Assembly (NCBI GenBank): GCA_963931615.1
Contig: OZ007032.1
Location: forward strand, 1-64,000
Source of the DNA: Coprenecus sp902388455
GTDB lineage: Bacteria; Bacteroidota; Bacteroidia; Bacteroidales; UBA932
DNA length: 64,000 bases
Direction: 5' to 3'
In this document: positions 54,869 through 63,316 of the stretch, in pieces
Layout of the letters: the number at the start of each line of letters is the position of its first letter
Position numbering within the stretch: the first letter of the stretch is position 1
Position numbers and translations under genes: made by a program
The notes under the pieces: model-generated
Seen by the model: the letters and a program-made list of their open reading frames with translations, nothing else
Database searches by the model: none
Told to the model about the DNA's origin: nothing

Positions 54869-55801
54869 ATGTACAGCGTCGAGGCAGATAATCTCATCAA
54901 GCGGTACGGGAGCAACGAGGCTCTCCGCGGAGTCTCCTTCAGGGTCTCCGAGGGGGAGATATTCGGCATCATCGGACCCGACGGTGCCGGCAAGACCTCC
55001 ATCTTCCGGATCCTGACCACCCTTATCCTGCCCGACGGGGGCAGCGCGAGGGTCCTGGGCCTCGATGTCGTGCAGGACTACCACGGGATACGCCGCCGCG
55101 TGGGCTACATGCCCGGCCGCTTTTCCCTCTACCAGGACCTGAGCGTGGAGGAGAATCTCCGTTTCTTCGCCACCCTCTTCGGCACCACCATCGAGGAGAA
55201 CTACGACCTGGTCAAGGACATTTACTCCTACCTGGAGCCGTTCCGCAAGCGCAAGGCCGGAGCCCTCTCCGGCGGCATGAAGCAGAAGCTGGCCCTTTCC
55301 TGCGCCCTGATACACAAGCCGGATGTCCTTTTCCTGGACGAGCCTACCACCGGTGTGGACCCCGTCTCCCGCAAGGAATTCTGGACGATGCTGCGCCGTC
55401 TCAGGGAACAGGGACTCTCGATAGTCGTCTCCACCCCCTACATGGACGAGGCGACGCTCTGCGACCGGATAGCATTGATCCGCAAAGGCATTTTCCTGGA
55501 TACTGATACTCCCGCCGATATTATTTCCAAATTTACCCTTCCCCTGCTGGCCGTCAGCGGTCCCCACATGCCCTCCCTGCTGCGGGACATTCGCCTGATA
55601 CCGCAGGTATTCAGCTGCTTCGCCTTCGGAGACACCCACCACGTGGTCATGCGGCCCGGAGAATTGTCCCTCGAGGCGCAGATCAACTTCCTGAACACCG
55701 CCCTCCATGCCAAGGGCCACAGCGGCCTTTCCATCAAGCCGATACGTCCCAATGTGGAGGACTGTTACATGTATCTTGACACACTGGAGGAACACTCATG
55801 A
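54869..55801 (+). CDS. ABC-2 exporter ATPase, first subunit
   Basis: A 310-residue ATPase of the YbhF/CcmA group. It has Walker A GPDGAGKT, signature LSGGMKQKL and Walker B VLFLDEPTTGVD. The usual H-loop His is replaced: STPYMDEA instead of THxMDEA, so this site may be less active. It overlaps the next ATPase gene by four bases. The two correspond to the halves of E. coli YbhF split into separate genes. Confidence 0.88.
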   Translation: MYSVEADNLIKRYGSNEALRGVSFRVSEGEIFGIIGPDGAGKTSIFRILTTLILPDGGSARVLGLDVVQDYHGIRRRVGYMPGRFSLYQDLSVEENLRFFATLFGTTIEENYDLVKDIYSYLEPFRKRKAGALSGGMKQKLALSCALIHKPDVLFLDEPTTGVDPVSRKEFWTMLRRLREQGLSIVVSTPYMDEATLCDRIALIRKGIFLDTDTPADIISKFTLPLLAVSGPHMPSLLRDIRLIPQVFSCFAFGDTHHVVMRPGELSLEAQINFLNTALHAKGHSGLSIKPIRPNVEDCYMYLDTLEEHS

Positions 55802-56613
55802 GCAGGGGAGAAAATACCAGAAAGCGCATCCGTGAGCTCCTTGGGTATGCCGACGACGGCTTCCTCAGGGAGGATGAGGTGATACGCACGGAAGGGCTCA
55901 CGAAATGTTTCGGGGACTTCACGGCTGTCGACCATATCTCGTTCTCTGTCAATAAGGGGGAGATATTCGGTTTCCTCGGGGCAAACGGCGCGGGCAAGAC
56001 TACGGCCATGAAGATGCTCTGCGGCCTGAGCAAGCCTACGGAGGGCAGGGCGGTGGTGGCCGGCTACGACCTGCATTTCAACAGCGACGTCAAGCGGCTC
56101 AAGAAGGTCATCGGCTACATGAGCCAGAAGTTCTCCCTCTACGAGAATCTCAGGGTGTGGGAAAATATCCGGCTCTTCGGAGGCATCTACGGGATGAAGG
56201 ACCGGGATATCGCGGAGAAGACCGATGAGCTGCTGCAGCGGCTCGACCTTACGGAGCAGAGGAACCGGATGGTGCGGGACCTCCCGCTGGGATGGAAGCA
56301 GAAACTGGCGTTTTCCGTGGCAATATTCCATGAACCGAGGATCGTCTTCCTCGACGAGCCTACGGGAGGAGTGGACCCGGCGACCCGCCGCGGGTTCTGG
56401 GAGATGATCTACGATGCTGCCGAGAGGGGTATCACGGTGTTTGTCACGACCCACTACATGGATGAGGCGGAGTACTGCAACCGCGTGTCCATCATGGTGG
56501 ACGGCAGGATAGAGGCGCTCGACTCGCCGGCGGCTCTCAAGGAGCGGTACGGGGCCTCGGGTATGGACGAGGTATTCAGAATGCTCGCCGGGCGGGCGAA
56601 AAGGGAGGAATGA
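55798..56613 (+). CDS. ABC-2 exporter ATPase, second subunit
   Basis: A 271-residue ATPase. It has Walker A GANGAGKTT, a YbhF-type variant signature LPLGWKQKL in place of LSGGQ, Walker B IVFLDEPTGGVD and a normal H-loop TTHYMDEA. It probably forms a heterodimer with the first subunit, sharing one canonical and one degenerate site. Confidence 0.88.
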   Translation: MSRGENTRKRIRELLGYADDGFLREDEVIRTEGLTKCFGDFTAVDHISFSVNKGEIFGFLGANGAGKTTAMKMLCGLSKPTEGRAVVAGYDLHFNSDVKRLKKVIGYMSQKFSLYENLRVWENIRLFGGIYGMKDRDIAEKTDELLQRLDLTEQRNRMVRDLPLGWKQKLAFSVAIFHEPRIVFLDEPTGGVDPATRRGFWEMIYDAAERGITVFVTTHYMDEAEYCNRVSIMVDGRIEALDSPAALKERYGASGMDEVFRMLAGRAKREE

Positions 56614-56617
56614 CGCT

Positions 56618-57787
56618 ATGGGAAGGATGAAGGATTTTAAACGGTTCATGTCGTTTGTGGGCAAGGAGTTCAACCACATTCTCCGGGATACGAGGACCCT
56701 CATGGTGCTCATCGTGATGCCGGTGGTGATGATAGTGCTCTTCGGCTTCGCCCTGTCCACTGAGATAAAGGATGTCAAGGTGGCGGTCTACGATCCCTCG
56801 CGGGATGCGGCTACATCGCGGCTCATCAGCCAGATAGACGCCAGCGAGTATTTCACGGTGACGGCATTCATAGACAGTGAGGAGGGTGTGCTGGAGGCCT
56901 TCCGCTCCAACTCGGCGGACATCGCCCTGGTCTTCGAGGACAATTTCTACCACCGTGCGGTCCATGACTCCGACGGCCGCCTGCAGGTCATCGTGGACGG
57001 CTCCAACACCAACATCGGCTCGATGGCGGTATTCTACGTCAGCAGTATAGTCTCCTCCTTCCAGAAGGAGCTGGCGCAGGAGGCGGCTCTCAACCAGGCT
57101 GCTGCGGGCGGCTCTTCCTCTTCAGCGGAAGCAGTCTCGCCCGTGCAGATACATACCTCCACCCGCATGATGTACAATCCCCAGATGAAGAGCGCCTTCA
57201 ACTTCGTGCCCGGAGTCATGGGCATGATTCTCATGCTCGTGTGCGCGATGATGACCTCGGTGTCCATTGTCCGTGAGAAGGAGAGGGGGACGATGGAAGT
57301 GCTGCTGGTCTCGCCCGTGAAGCCCTTCTCGGTGATACTGGCCAAGGCGATACCCTACTTTGTGATCTCGGCCTTCATCCTGCTGATAGTCCTCTGCCTG
57401 TCGGTGTTCCTGATCAAGGTGCCGATATCGGGCAGCCTGATGTGGGTGGTATTAGTGTCGCTGCTGTTCATCCTCGTGTCACTGTCGATAGGTATCCTGA
57501 TATCTACTCTCGTGGCCAAGCAGGAGGTGGCGATACTTATCTCGGGCATGGTGCTGATGCTCCCTACGATGCTGCTCTCGGGCATGCTTTTCCCCATCGA
57601 GAGCATGCCGAAGGTGCTGCAGTGGATATCTTACTGTGTACCGGCCAAATGGTATATTGACTCGATTAAGGTGATGATGATCCAGGGCCTCGGCATCCGG
57701 TACTGCCTCGACGCGGTGCTGATTCTGTGCGGCTTCCTGACGGTGATCACCGGACTGAGCGTATTTAAATTCAAGGACAGGCTATGA
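56618..57787 (+). CDS. ABC-2 type permease (YbhS-like)
   Basis: A 389-residue permease. The first helix (residues 25-45) is followed by a large extracytoplasmic domain to about 190 and five helices in the C-terminal half (FVPGVMGMILMLVCAMMTSV onward). REKERGTMEVLLVSPVKPF is the conserved ABC-2 coupling segment. Four bases separate it from the ATPase stop, and its end overlaps the next permease by four. Confidence 0.9.
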   Translation: MGRMKDFKRFMSFVGKEFNHILRDTRTLMVLIVMPVVMIVLFGFALSTEIKDVKVAVYDPSRDAATSRLISQIDASEYFTVTAFIDSEEGVLEAFRSNSADIALVFEDNFYHRAVHDSDGRLQVIVDGSNTNIGSMAVFYVSSIVSSFQKELAQEAALNQAAAGGSSSSAEAVSPVQIHTSTRMMYNPQMKSAFNFVPGVMGMILMLVCAMMTSVSIVREKERGTMEVLLVSPVKPFSVILAKAIPYFVISAFILLIVLCLSVFLIKVPISGSLMWVVLVSLLFILVSLSIGILISTLVAKQEVAILISGMVLMLPTMLLSGMLFPIESMPKVLQWISYCVPAKWYIDSIKVMMIQGLGIRYCLDAVLILCGFLTVITGLSVFKFKDRL

Positions 57788-58896
57788 TACTCAAATATCT
57801 CATAGAAAAGGAATTCAAGCAGATGGCGAGAGACCCCTTCATCCTCTTCATCGTCATAGCCCTGCCCGTACTGGTGATGCTGGTCTTCCCCTGGGCCACC
57901 ACCATGGAGATCAAGAACGTCAATGTGGCCGTGGTGGACAACGACCGCTCGGACCTCTCCCGGCTGCTGACCGAGAAGATAGCCTCTACCGAGTATTTCG
58001 ACATCACAGGGGTCTTCATGCGCTCGGACGATGCCATGGAGCAGGTAGAGTTCGGGGATGCGGACATTATCCTCGAGGTGCCCTACGGATTTGAGCAGGA
58101 TCTGCTCTCGGAGGGCAGCAGCTCCCTTCTGATAGAGGCCAATGCCGTCAACGGGACCAAGGCCAGCCTCGGTACGTCCTACCTCGATGTCATAGTGCTG
58201 GACTTCACCGAAGAGGTGAACTTAGAGCGCGGGGCCGTGACGCTGACGGCTCCCGGAGGCATAGCCGTGGACTCCTACTACTGGTTCAATCCCACGATGG
58301 ACTACAAGATACCCATGATCCCGGCCCTGATCATGCTCGTCGTGGCCCTTATCACCGGCTTCCTCCCGGCCATGAACATCGTTGGAGAGAAGGAGGCCGG
58401 CACCATCGAGCAGATCAACGTCACCCCCGTCCCGAAGATTACCTTCATCGTAGGCAAGCTCATTCCGTACTGGGTCATCGGCATCATCGTCCTTAGTGTC
58501 GGCATGCTGGTCGCCTGGCTGCTTTACGGTCTGCGTCCGGAAGGCAGCGTCCTTCTGCTCTACGGCCTGTCGCTGCTCTTCATCTTCGGCCTCTCCGGCC
58601 TGGGCCTGATCATCTCCAACTACTCCAGCACGATGCAGCAGGCGATGTTCATGATATTCTTCATCATCATCGTCTTCATCCTGATGAGCGGCATTTTTAC
58701 TCCGGTCAGCAGTATGCCCGAGTGGGCCAGGATCATCTCCATGTTCGATCCGTTTACGTATTTCGCTCAGATTATGAGCATGATCTACCTCAAGGGCAGC
58801 ACCTTCCGGGACATCCTCCCGTACGTCTACCCGCTCCTGGCCTTCTTCGTGGTCATCATCGGCTGGGCCGTCCTCAGTTACAAAAAGCGCGGCTGA
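57784..58896 (+). CDS. ABC-2 type permease (YbhR-like)
   Basis: A 370-residue second permease with the same layout (VGEKEAGTIEQINVTPVPK is the coupling segment). Its last 13 codons, VIGWAVLSYKKRG plus stop, are repeated almost exactly at 60129-60171 beyond the inserted ATPase gene. Confidence 0.9.
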   Translation: MILKYLIEKEFKQMARDPFILFIVIALPVLVMLVFPWATTMEIKNVNVAVVDNDRSDLSRLLTEKIASTEYFDITGVFMRSDDAMEQVEFGDADIILEVPYGFEQDLLSEGSSSLLIEANAVNGTKASLGTSYLDVIVLDFTEEVNLERGAVTLTAPGGIAVDSYYWFNPTMDYKIPMIPALIMLVVALITGFLPAMNIVGEKEAGTIEQINVTPVPKITFIVGKLIPYWVIGIIVLSVGMLVAWLLYGLRPEGSVLLLYGLSLLFIFGLSGLGLIISNYSSTMQQAMFMIFFIIIVFILMSGIFTPVSSMPEWARIISMFDPFTYFAQIMSMIYLKGSTFRDILPYVYPLLAFFVVIIGWAVLSYKKRG

Positions 58897-58898
58897 TT
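58856..58898 (+). repeat. 43-bp direct repeat, copy 1 (permease 3' end)
   Basis: Bases 58856-58898 recur at 60129-60171 with one silent difference. The similarity continues weakly through the AT-rich sequence after each copy into the TA(C/T)TTTTG promoter box (58963-58970 here, 60204-60211 there). Confidence 0.9.
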
Positions 58899-58962
58899 CC
58901 AGATTTATTATAATTTTTATGGAGTATCCTCCGTAAATATTTTAATATTTATGGATTTTAAG

Positions 58963-58970
58963 TATTTTTG
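58963..58970 (+). promoter_or_regulatory. -7 box before the DUF4143 ATPase gene
   Basis: TATTTTTG, 25 bases before the start. Its setting resembles the tRNA-Leu promoter at 60204-60211, of which it seems to be a duplicate. Confidence 0.55.
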
Positions 58971-58994
58971 TGCAATCAAATACACGGGGTAGTT

Positions 58995-60125
58995 ATGATA
59001 CATAGAATATTGGAGGACAGAATAAGGAATACTGTTCAGAAGAAAAAAGTCGTGACAATACTCGGGCCGCGGCAGGTAGGTAAATCCACTTTGGCGTCCG
59101 GCTTGGCGGGTTCAGGGACAGAACTGCTGGAACTGAATGGCGATGAGTCTGATGTGCAGTCAATGTTTGAGGCCGTGAATGAGACGCAGTTGAGGTATTT
59201 GATAGGAGATAGGAAATGGCTTCTCGTGGATGAGGCGCAGAAAATCCGCAATGTCGGCAATATGCTGAAGATCGTAGCTGACAAATTCAAGGATGTCAGC
59301 GTAATAATCACCGGCAGCTCATCATTTAAGTTGGCAGATACTGTCAATGAGTCGCTTACCGGCCGGAAACGGGAATTCCGTCTTTACCCTTTGTCTTTTA
59401 AGGAGATGGTGAATCATTCGTCATTGCTTGAGGAAACCAGGATGTTGGAGCACAGAATGGTGTACGGGTATTATCCGGAAGTAGTGACAGATCCCGGGGG
59501 AGCGAAGGAGACATTGAAGGAATTGATAGGAAGCTATCTCTATAAAGATGTGTTCGATGAGAACGAGATCGGCAAGCCTGATAAGCTGGAGAAGTTGGTG
59601 CAGGCCCTTGCATTCCAGATAGGCTCGATGGTGTCAGCCAATGAGCTGGCTGTATTGGTAGGCATTGATGCCAAGACGGTAGAGAGGTATATTGAGATAC
59701 TGGAGAAGAGCTATATCATTTTCCTCCTGCCTTCCTATGCTACTAATCAGCGCAATGAACTTAAATTCTCGCGCAAGGTGTATTTTTACGATATGGGCAT
59801 ACGCAATGGTGTGATAGGCAATATGGCCCCCTTGTCCATGCGCTCCCCGGAAGAGGCAGGGCGTATGTGGGAGAATTTCATAATCAGTGAAAGAATAAAA
59901 CGAAATGATTATGAGGGCCGTACATTTGTCAAGCATTATTTCTGGCGCACGCAGCAGAAAAAGGAGGTGGATCTTATCGAGGTTGAGGACGGTGTCATGG
60001 ATGCATTCGAGTTCAAATGGAGACCGGGCAGGACGGTCAGGATTCCGGCTCAGTTCACGCAGTCATATCCGGCAGCCCGTTATTCATGCATAACCCCTTC
60101 CGAACTGCCGGATTTTCTGCTGTAA
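58995..60125 (+). CDS. AAA_14/DUF4143 ATPase
   Basis: A 376-residue protein. The P-loop GPRQVGKSTLAS is at residues 27-38, Walker B is WLLVDEAQKI, and sensor ITGSSSFKL follows. FRLYPLSFKEM and FYDMGIRNGVIGN mark the DUF4143 part, which ends in a nuclease-like fold (KKEVDLIEVEDGVMDAFEFK). The frame upstream (TTG at 58968) lies in the promoter, so the ATG at 58995 is used. This family is abundant in Bacteroidetes with unknown role. It is less GC-rich than its neighbours and is flanked by a duplicated segment, so it is an inserted gene. Confidence 0.8.
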   Translation: MIHRILEDRIRNTVQKKKVVTILGPRQVGKSTLASGLAGSGTELLELNGDESDVQSMFEAVNETQLRYLIGDRKWLLVDEAQKIRNVGNMLKIVADKFKDVSVIITGSSSFKLADTVNESLTGRKREFRLYPLSFKEMVNHSSLLEETRMLEHRMVYGYYPEVVTDPGGAKETLKELIGSYLYKDVFDENEIGKPDKLEKLVQALAFQIGSMVSANELAVLVGIDAKTVERYIEILEKSYIIFLLPSYATNQRNELKFSRKVYFYDMGIRNGVIGNMAPLSMRSPEEAGRMWENFIISERIKRNDYEGRTFVKHYFWRTQQKKEVDLIEVEDGVMDAFEFKWRPGRTVRIPAQFTQSYPAARYSCITPSELPDFLL

Positions 60126-60128
60126 CCG

Positions 60129-60171
60129 TCATCGGCTGGGCCGTCCTCAGCTACAAAAAGCGCGGCTGATT
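60129..60171 (+). repeat. 43-bp direct repeat, copy 2
   Basis: Copy of the end of the YbhR-like permease gene (42 of 43 bases identical), three bases after the stop of the DUF4143 ATPase gene and 50 bases before tRNA-Leu. No start or upstream permease sequence accompanies it. Confidence 0.9.
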
Positions 60172-60181
60172 TTATATTTTA

Positions 60182-60211
60182 TTGTATTTTTATAGAATTT
60201 AAGTACTTTTG
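60182..60211 (+). promoter_or_regulatory. tRNA-Leu promoter
   Basis: TTG (60182-60184), a 19-bp spacer and TACTTTTG (60204-60211), ten bases before the tRNA. Confidence 0.75.
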
Positions 60212-60221
60212 CGGTCTATTT

Positions 60222-60307
60222 GCTCGAGTGGTGGAATAGGTAGACACGCAGGACTTAAAATCCTGTGGGCAGCAATGTCCGTACGGGTTCGATTCCCGTC
60301 TCGAGCA
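60222..60307 (+). tRNA. tRNA-Leu (anticodon TAA)
   Basis: An 86-nt class II tRNA with acceptor GCTCGAG/CTCGAGC, anticodon arm CAGGA-CTTAAAA-TCCTG, a long variable arm and a T-arm with TTCGATT. The discriminator is A; CCA is not encoded. Confidence 0.95.
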
Positions 60308-60308
60308 C

Positions 60309-60336
60309 AAAAAAGCCGGCTTACACCGGCTTTTTT
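60309..60336 (+). terminator. tRNA-Leu terminator within a long palindrome
   Basis: AAAAAAGCCGG (60309-60319) pairs perfectly with CCGGCTTTTTT (60326-60336). The perfect pairing extends outwards to 60303-60342, and with a few mismatches to 60291-60354, so that the sequence after the terminator is an inverted copy of the tRNA 3' end. Confidence 0.85.
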
Positions 60337-60342
60337 GTGCTC

Positions 60343-60727
60343 GGGGCGGGAATCAGACAGCTTCGCTGTCCTTGTCAGACCCCCTCCAAACCTCCCCTCA
60401 GGGGGAGGCTTAGTCGCTTCGCTCCGAAGGTGTGGCAGGATGGGGACGACTGCTGGCTGGCGCCTCGCAGTTGGGTAACAACGGTAAGTACGGGCGCAGG
60501 GTATTTTCGTAACCACTCAGTAATCAAATAGTTGGGGAAGCCGATGTTCTTTCCGTGCCTCCCGAAACCTACTAAAGATACTCGTTAGGATAATAACTGA
60601 TTGGAAATACAAGTTTTGCATTTATAGGGTGCTCTTCTGCTTACCGTTGCTTCGTATTCCACGATTGCCTTTTCAAAAAAAAGTCTTAATTTTGTGGACA
60701 GTAGTAACTAAATTCTGAATAATAACA
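60343..60727. repeat. repeat-rich non-coding gap
   Basis: No supported gene. After the inverted tRNA fragment come two small hairpins: GACAGC-TTC-GCTGTC (about 60356-60370) and CCTCCCC-TCA-GGGGGAGG (about 60392-60409), a REP-like GC-rich motif. Then follow copy C (AACGGTAAGTA, 60480-60490) and inverted copy D (60611-60650) of the repeat family seen at 13.6-13.75 kb. Confidence 0.5.
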
Positions 60728-61900
60728 ATGAAAGCAGGAAATTTTAGCAAATCTATGTCTGTGATGGCGGCTGGAGCGGTCATGATGCTGATGGTGACGG
60801 GATGCGGTGACGTACGGAAGGTGCCGGAGAATTCGCTGGCGTTCGAGGATGTGGTGTATGTGGAGGATGAGTATCCGGTGACTTGGGAACTTGTCCAGGG
60901 CGATACTCTAAATCTTCCGGTGCTGGGAGTGAGTGACTTCGTGATAAAGGATTCGCTGCTGATAGTGAGCAATAACGACAACGCCGGACGGGTGACGGTC
61001 CTCAGTGTAGACGGCAGGACGGTCTACGGGAAATTCCTGCGGATGGGACGCGGCCCGGGCGAGATAGTAAGTTTCAATGGTGTGAGCAGTGTGCAGTTCA
61101 GCTACAAGGAGGACGGTCATCTGACGGCCTGCTGGACGGATTATGCGGGAAATCTGATGGAATGGGATGTGACGGCCTCAATAGAGAACGGGCGGACTGA
61201 GCTGGCATCGAGGAGTCTTGAACTGCAGGATTCGCCATGGTTGCTGGATGCAGTACCTCTTGAGGGGCAGGAGTATCTGATAGTACACGCCGGTGCGGAC
61301 CGCAATTCCATAAACCGCTTTATCCTTACCTCAGGCGGGGAGAGGAGGACGACACCTCAGTTGAACAGGCTCAACAGCGCAGCGGTGAAGGCGGAACCGG
61401 AATCCGGCAGCGGCAGCGTTGTCGGCTCAGGCAACATGGTGTCGTTCAGCGTGCCCGGATTCAATCTCATATACGGAAGCTATGCCTATGACAGCAGCCG
61501 CGGCCTGATCGTCGAGGCGGAGCGGACGCTGAACACCATGAACATCTTCTCTGCAGACGGGACATACGCCCGGACAGTCTGCACCTACGGTGACAGGGTG
61601 GACGACATCTCGTCCGTGGAGTACGACAGCGATGCCAGATTAGCTCTCCGCCCCAAGACTTACCCGGACTTTATCTCTGTCCTGCATTGGTTCCGGGAAC
61701 CCGAGGTCAAGCAATACGTCCGCCTGTTCAGCTACGAAGGAGAACCGCTTGCCGAAATACCTCTGCCGAAAGGAGGCATTTTCTACGATATGGACATTTC
61801 CGGCGGATGCCTCTACGTCCTGATATCAGGTCAGGAGCTCCTCATAAGGTACGATGTCTCCGGTCTCATAGAGGACATTATTCCATCACCGGAACAGTGA
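60728..61900 (+). CDS. six-bladed beta-propeller lipoprotein
   Basis: A 390-residue lipoprotein with lipobox LMVTGC (Cys near residue 26) and a propeller fold of the BF3164/TolB-like group common in Bacteroidetes. Recurrent strands include NAGRVTVLSVDGRTVYGKFL and the conserved GRGPGEIVSF turn. Its function is unknown; members are often near surface-sensing or secretion genes. Its last 23 bases overlap the convergent bioD gene. The start at 60728 gives a short N-region before the hydrophobic core. Confidence 0.75.
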   Translation: MKAGNFSKSMSVMAAGAVMMLMVTGCGDVRKVPENSLAFEDVVYVEDEYPVTWELVQGDTLNLPVLGVSDFVIKDSLLIVSNNDNAGRVTVLSVDGRTVYGKFLRMGRGPGEIVSFNGVSSVQFSYKEDGHLTACWTDYAGNLMEWDVTASIENGRTELASRSLELQDSPWLLDAVPLEGQEYLIVHAGADRNSINRFILTSGGERRTTPQLNRLNSAAVKAEPESGSGSVVGSGNMVSFSVPGFNLIYGSYAYDSSRGLIVEAERTLNTMNIFSADGTYARTVCTYGDRVDDISSVEYDSDARLALRPKTYPDFISVLHWFREPEVKQYVRLFSYEGEPLAEIPLPKGGIFYDMDISGGCLYVLISGQELLIRYDVSGLIEDIIPSPEQ

Positions 61901-62522
61901 CAAACTGAGTGTCCGGCCACTCGCGGGCGAGCACGTCGCGGATGTAGCCCTCGGTGTCGCGGCTGATGCGGTCGTCCTCCTCGCGGGGGAAGAGGTTGTA
62001 GGCTACGGTGTGCAGACGGATGCGGCGGGCGCGGATGGCTTCCAGCCCTAAGAGAAAATGGTTGATGCTGCCTAAGCGTCCGGAGGTGACGTAGATCAGC
62101 GGGTAGCGTTTCCACGCGAGGTAGTCTATCGTCAGCAGCTTGCGGGTCAGCGGTACCATGAGTCCGCCGGCACCTTCGAGCAGTACGGCATCGTAGCGGC
62201 CGGCCAGTTCCTCAGTGGCTTTCTGTATCTTCCAGAAATCGATCTGACGTCCGTCTATCTCGGCGGCTAAGTGGGGAGAGCACGGGTAGGAGAATATCTC
62301 GGGCATGGTCAGTCCCTCGCGGTCCTCGGGCAGCAGGCCGCATCCCATGATTCTGCGGTGCAGCTCTATGTCCTCCGACATGCCTGTGTTCCCTGTCTGA
62401 ATGAGTTTCTGGGTGATGGTACGCCTGCCCTCTGAGTTCCAGGTACGGGCGATGAATCCTGTGGCGTAGCTTTTCCCGACGTTGGTGTCGATTCCGCTTA
62501 CGAAGTATACGTTGTTTTTCAT
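61878..62522 (-). CDS. bioD: dethiobiotin synthetase
   Basis: A 214-residue ATP-dependent carboxylase making dethiobiotin. It has the P-loop FVSGIDTNVGKSYATGF (usually GTDTxVGKT; here Ser follows Lys), the substrate Lys in TQKLIQTGN, and LLEGAGGLMVPL. It is downstream of bioC in the same minus-strand operon, 23 bases apart. Confidence 0.92.
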   Translation of the reverse strand: MKNNVYFVSGIDTNVGKSYATGFIARTWNSEGRRTITQKLIQTGNTGMSEDIELHRRIMGCGLLPEDREGLTMPEIFSYPCSPHLAAEIDGRQIDFWKIQKATEELAGRYDAVLLEGAGGLMVPLTRKLLTIDYLAWKRYPLIYVTSGRLGSINHFLLGLEAIRARRIRLHTVAYNLFPREEDDRISRDTEGYIRDVLAREWPDTQFVTVPVME

Positions 62523-62545
62523 GATGAGGTGGTACTGTATGAAAA

Positions 62546-63316
62546 TTACTTTCTTGCTATCAGGTATACGGGGTGGTAGGTCAGCGGTACGCTTCCGTCG
62601 CCGTCGCCGTATCTGGAGGAGTATTCTGCGGAGAATTCAGCCAGCCGTCCCCGGGTCCAGGAGGTGCGGGTGACACCGGTGACTCCGGTGTGCTTGAGAT
62701 GGCGCAGGACTTCGGTGGGGGAAGGAAAATGCAGGGTGAGGTGCTCGTCCTCCGCCAGCACTGTCCTCAGCCCTGCCTCGTCGAGCAGTCCTTGCAGCCA
62801 CCCTAAGGGCAGGTAGCTCAGTCCCGTCCCGGTGACGGCGGTGACCTCCTGCAGGTTGTCCGGACCGAAGGTGGTCAGGGCGATGCAGCCTCCCCCGCGC
62901 ACCAGAGTCCGGCAGCGGGCGATAAAGGCTCCGGGGTCTTCGAACCACTGCAGGACGGAGCAGGAGACTATCAGGTCCCGGTCTCCGGGCAGGCTGCAAA
63001 GTTCGGCGTCTCCGGCAGTAAATGATATCTGCGGAGTGCTCTCACCGGCCTGAGGCGTGAGCAGATCGGCCAGCGCCTCCTCCACCTCCGGACAGATGTC
63101 GTTGAGGACCATCTCCTCTGGCCGGAACTGCTTCAGGAACCCTCTGGTGAATGTCCCGGTCCCACAGCCGACTTCCAGCACCCTCCGCGGCTCTTCTATG
63201 AGTACTGCGGACAGCAGCGAGCACAGCCTCGAGGCGATGACCGTCTGAGCCTGGGCGTACTCCGCATAACTCCTTATGGACTTAGCGAAACGTGTGCGTA
63301 TCAGCTGTTTGTCCAT
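62546..63316 (-). CDS. bioC: malonyl-ACP O-methyltransferase
   Basis: A 256-residue SAM-dependent methyltransferase that methylates malonyl-ACP to start pimelate synthesis. The SAM motif is VLEVGCGTGTFTRGFL; LIVSCSVLQWFEDPGAF is the post-motif typical of BioC. The start MDKQLIRTRFAKSIRSY lies within the end of bioG (16-base overlap). The frame upstream is bioG read in another phase. Confidence 0.92.
   Translation of the reverse strand: MDKQLIRTRFAKSIRSYAEYAQAQTVIASRLCSLLSAVLIEEPRRVLEVGCGTGTFTRGFLKQFRPEEMVLNDICPEVEEALADLLTPQAGESTPQISFTAGDAELCSLPGDRDLIVSCSVLQWFEDPGAFIARCRTLVRGGGCIALTTFGPDNLQEVTAVTGTGLSYLPLGWLQGLLDEAGLRTVLAEDEHLTLHFPSPTEVLRHLKHTGVTGVTRTSWTRGRLAEFSAEYSSRYGDGDGSVPLTYHPVYLIARK

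Noticed and set aside
60199..60516. 105-residue ORF antisense to tRNA-Leu with a DGNRTRT motif
   Set aside because: It is the well-known false protein made by translating the reverse strand of a tRNA gene; the motif comes from the T-arm and D-arm.
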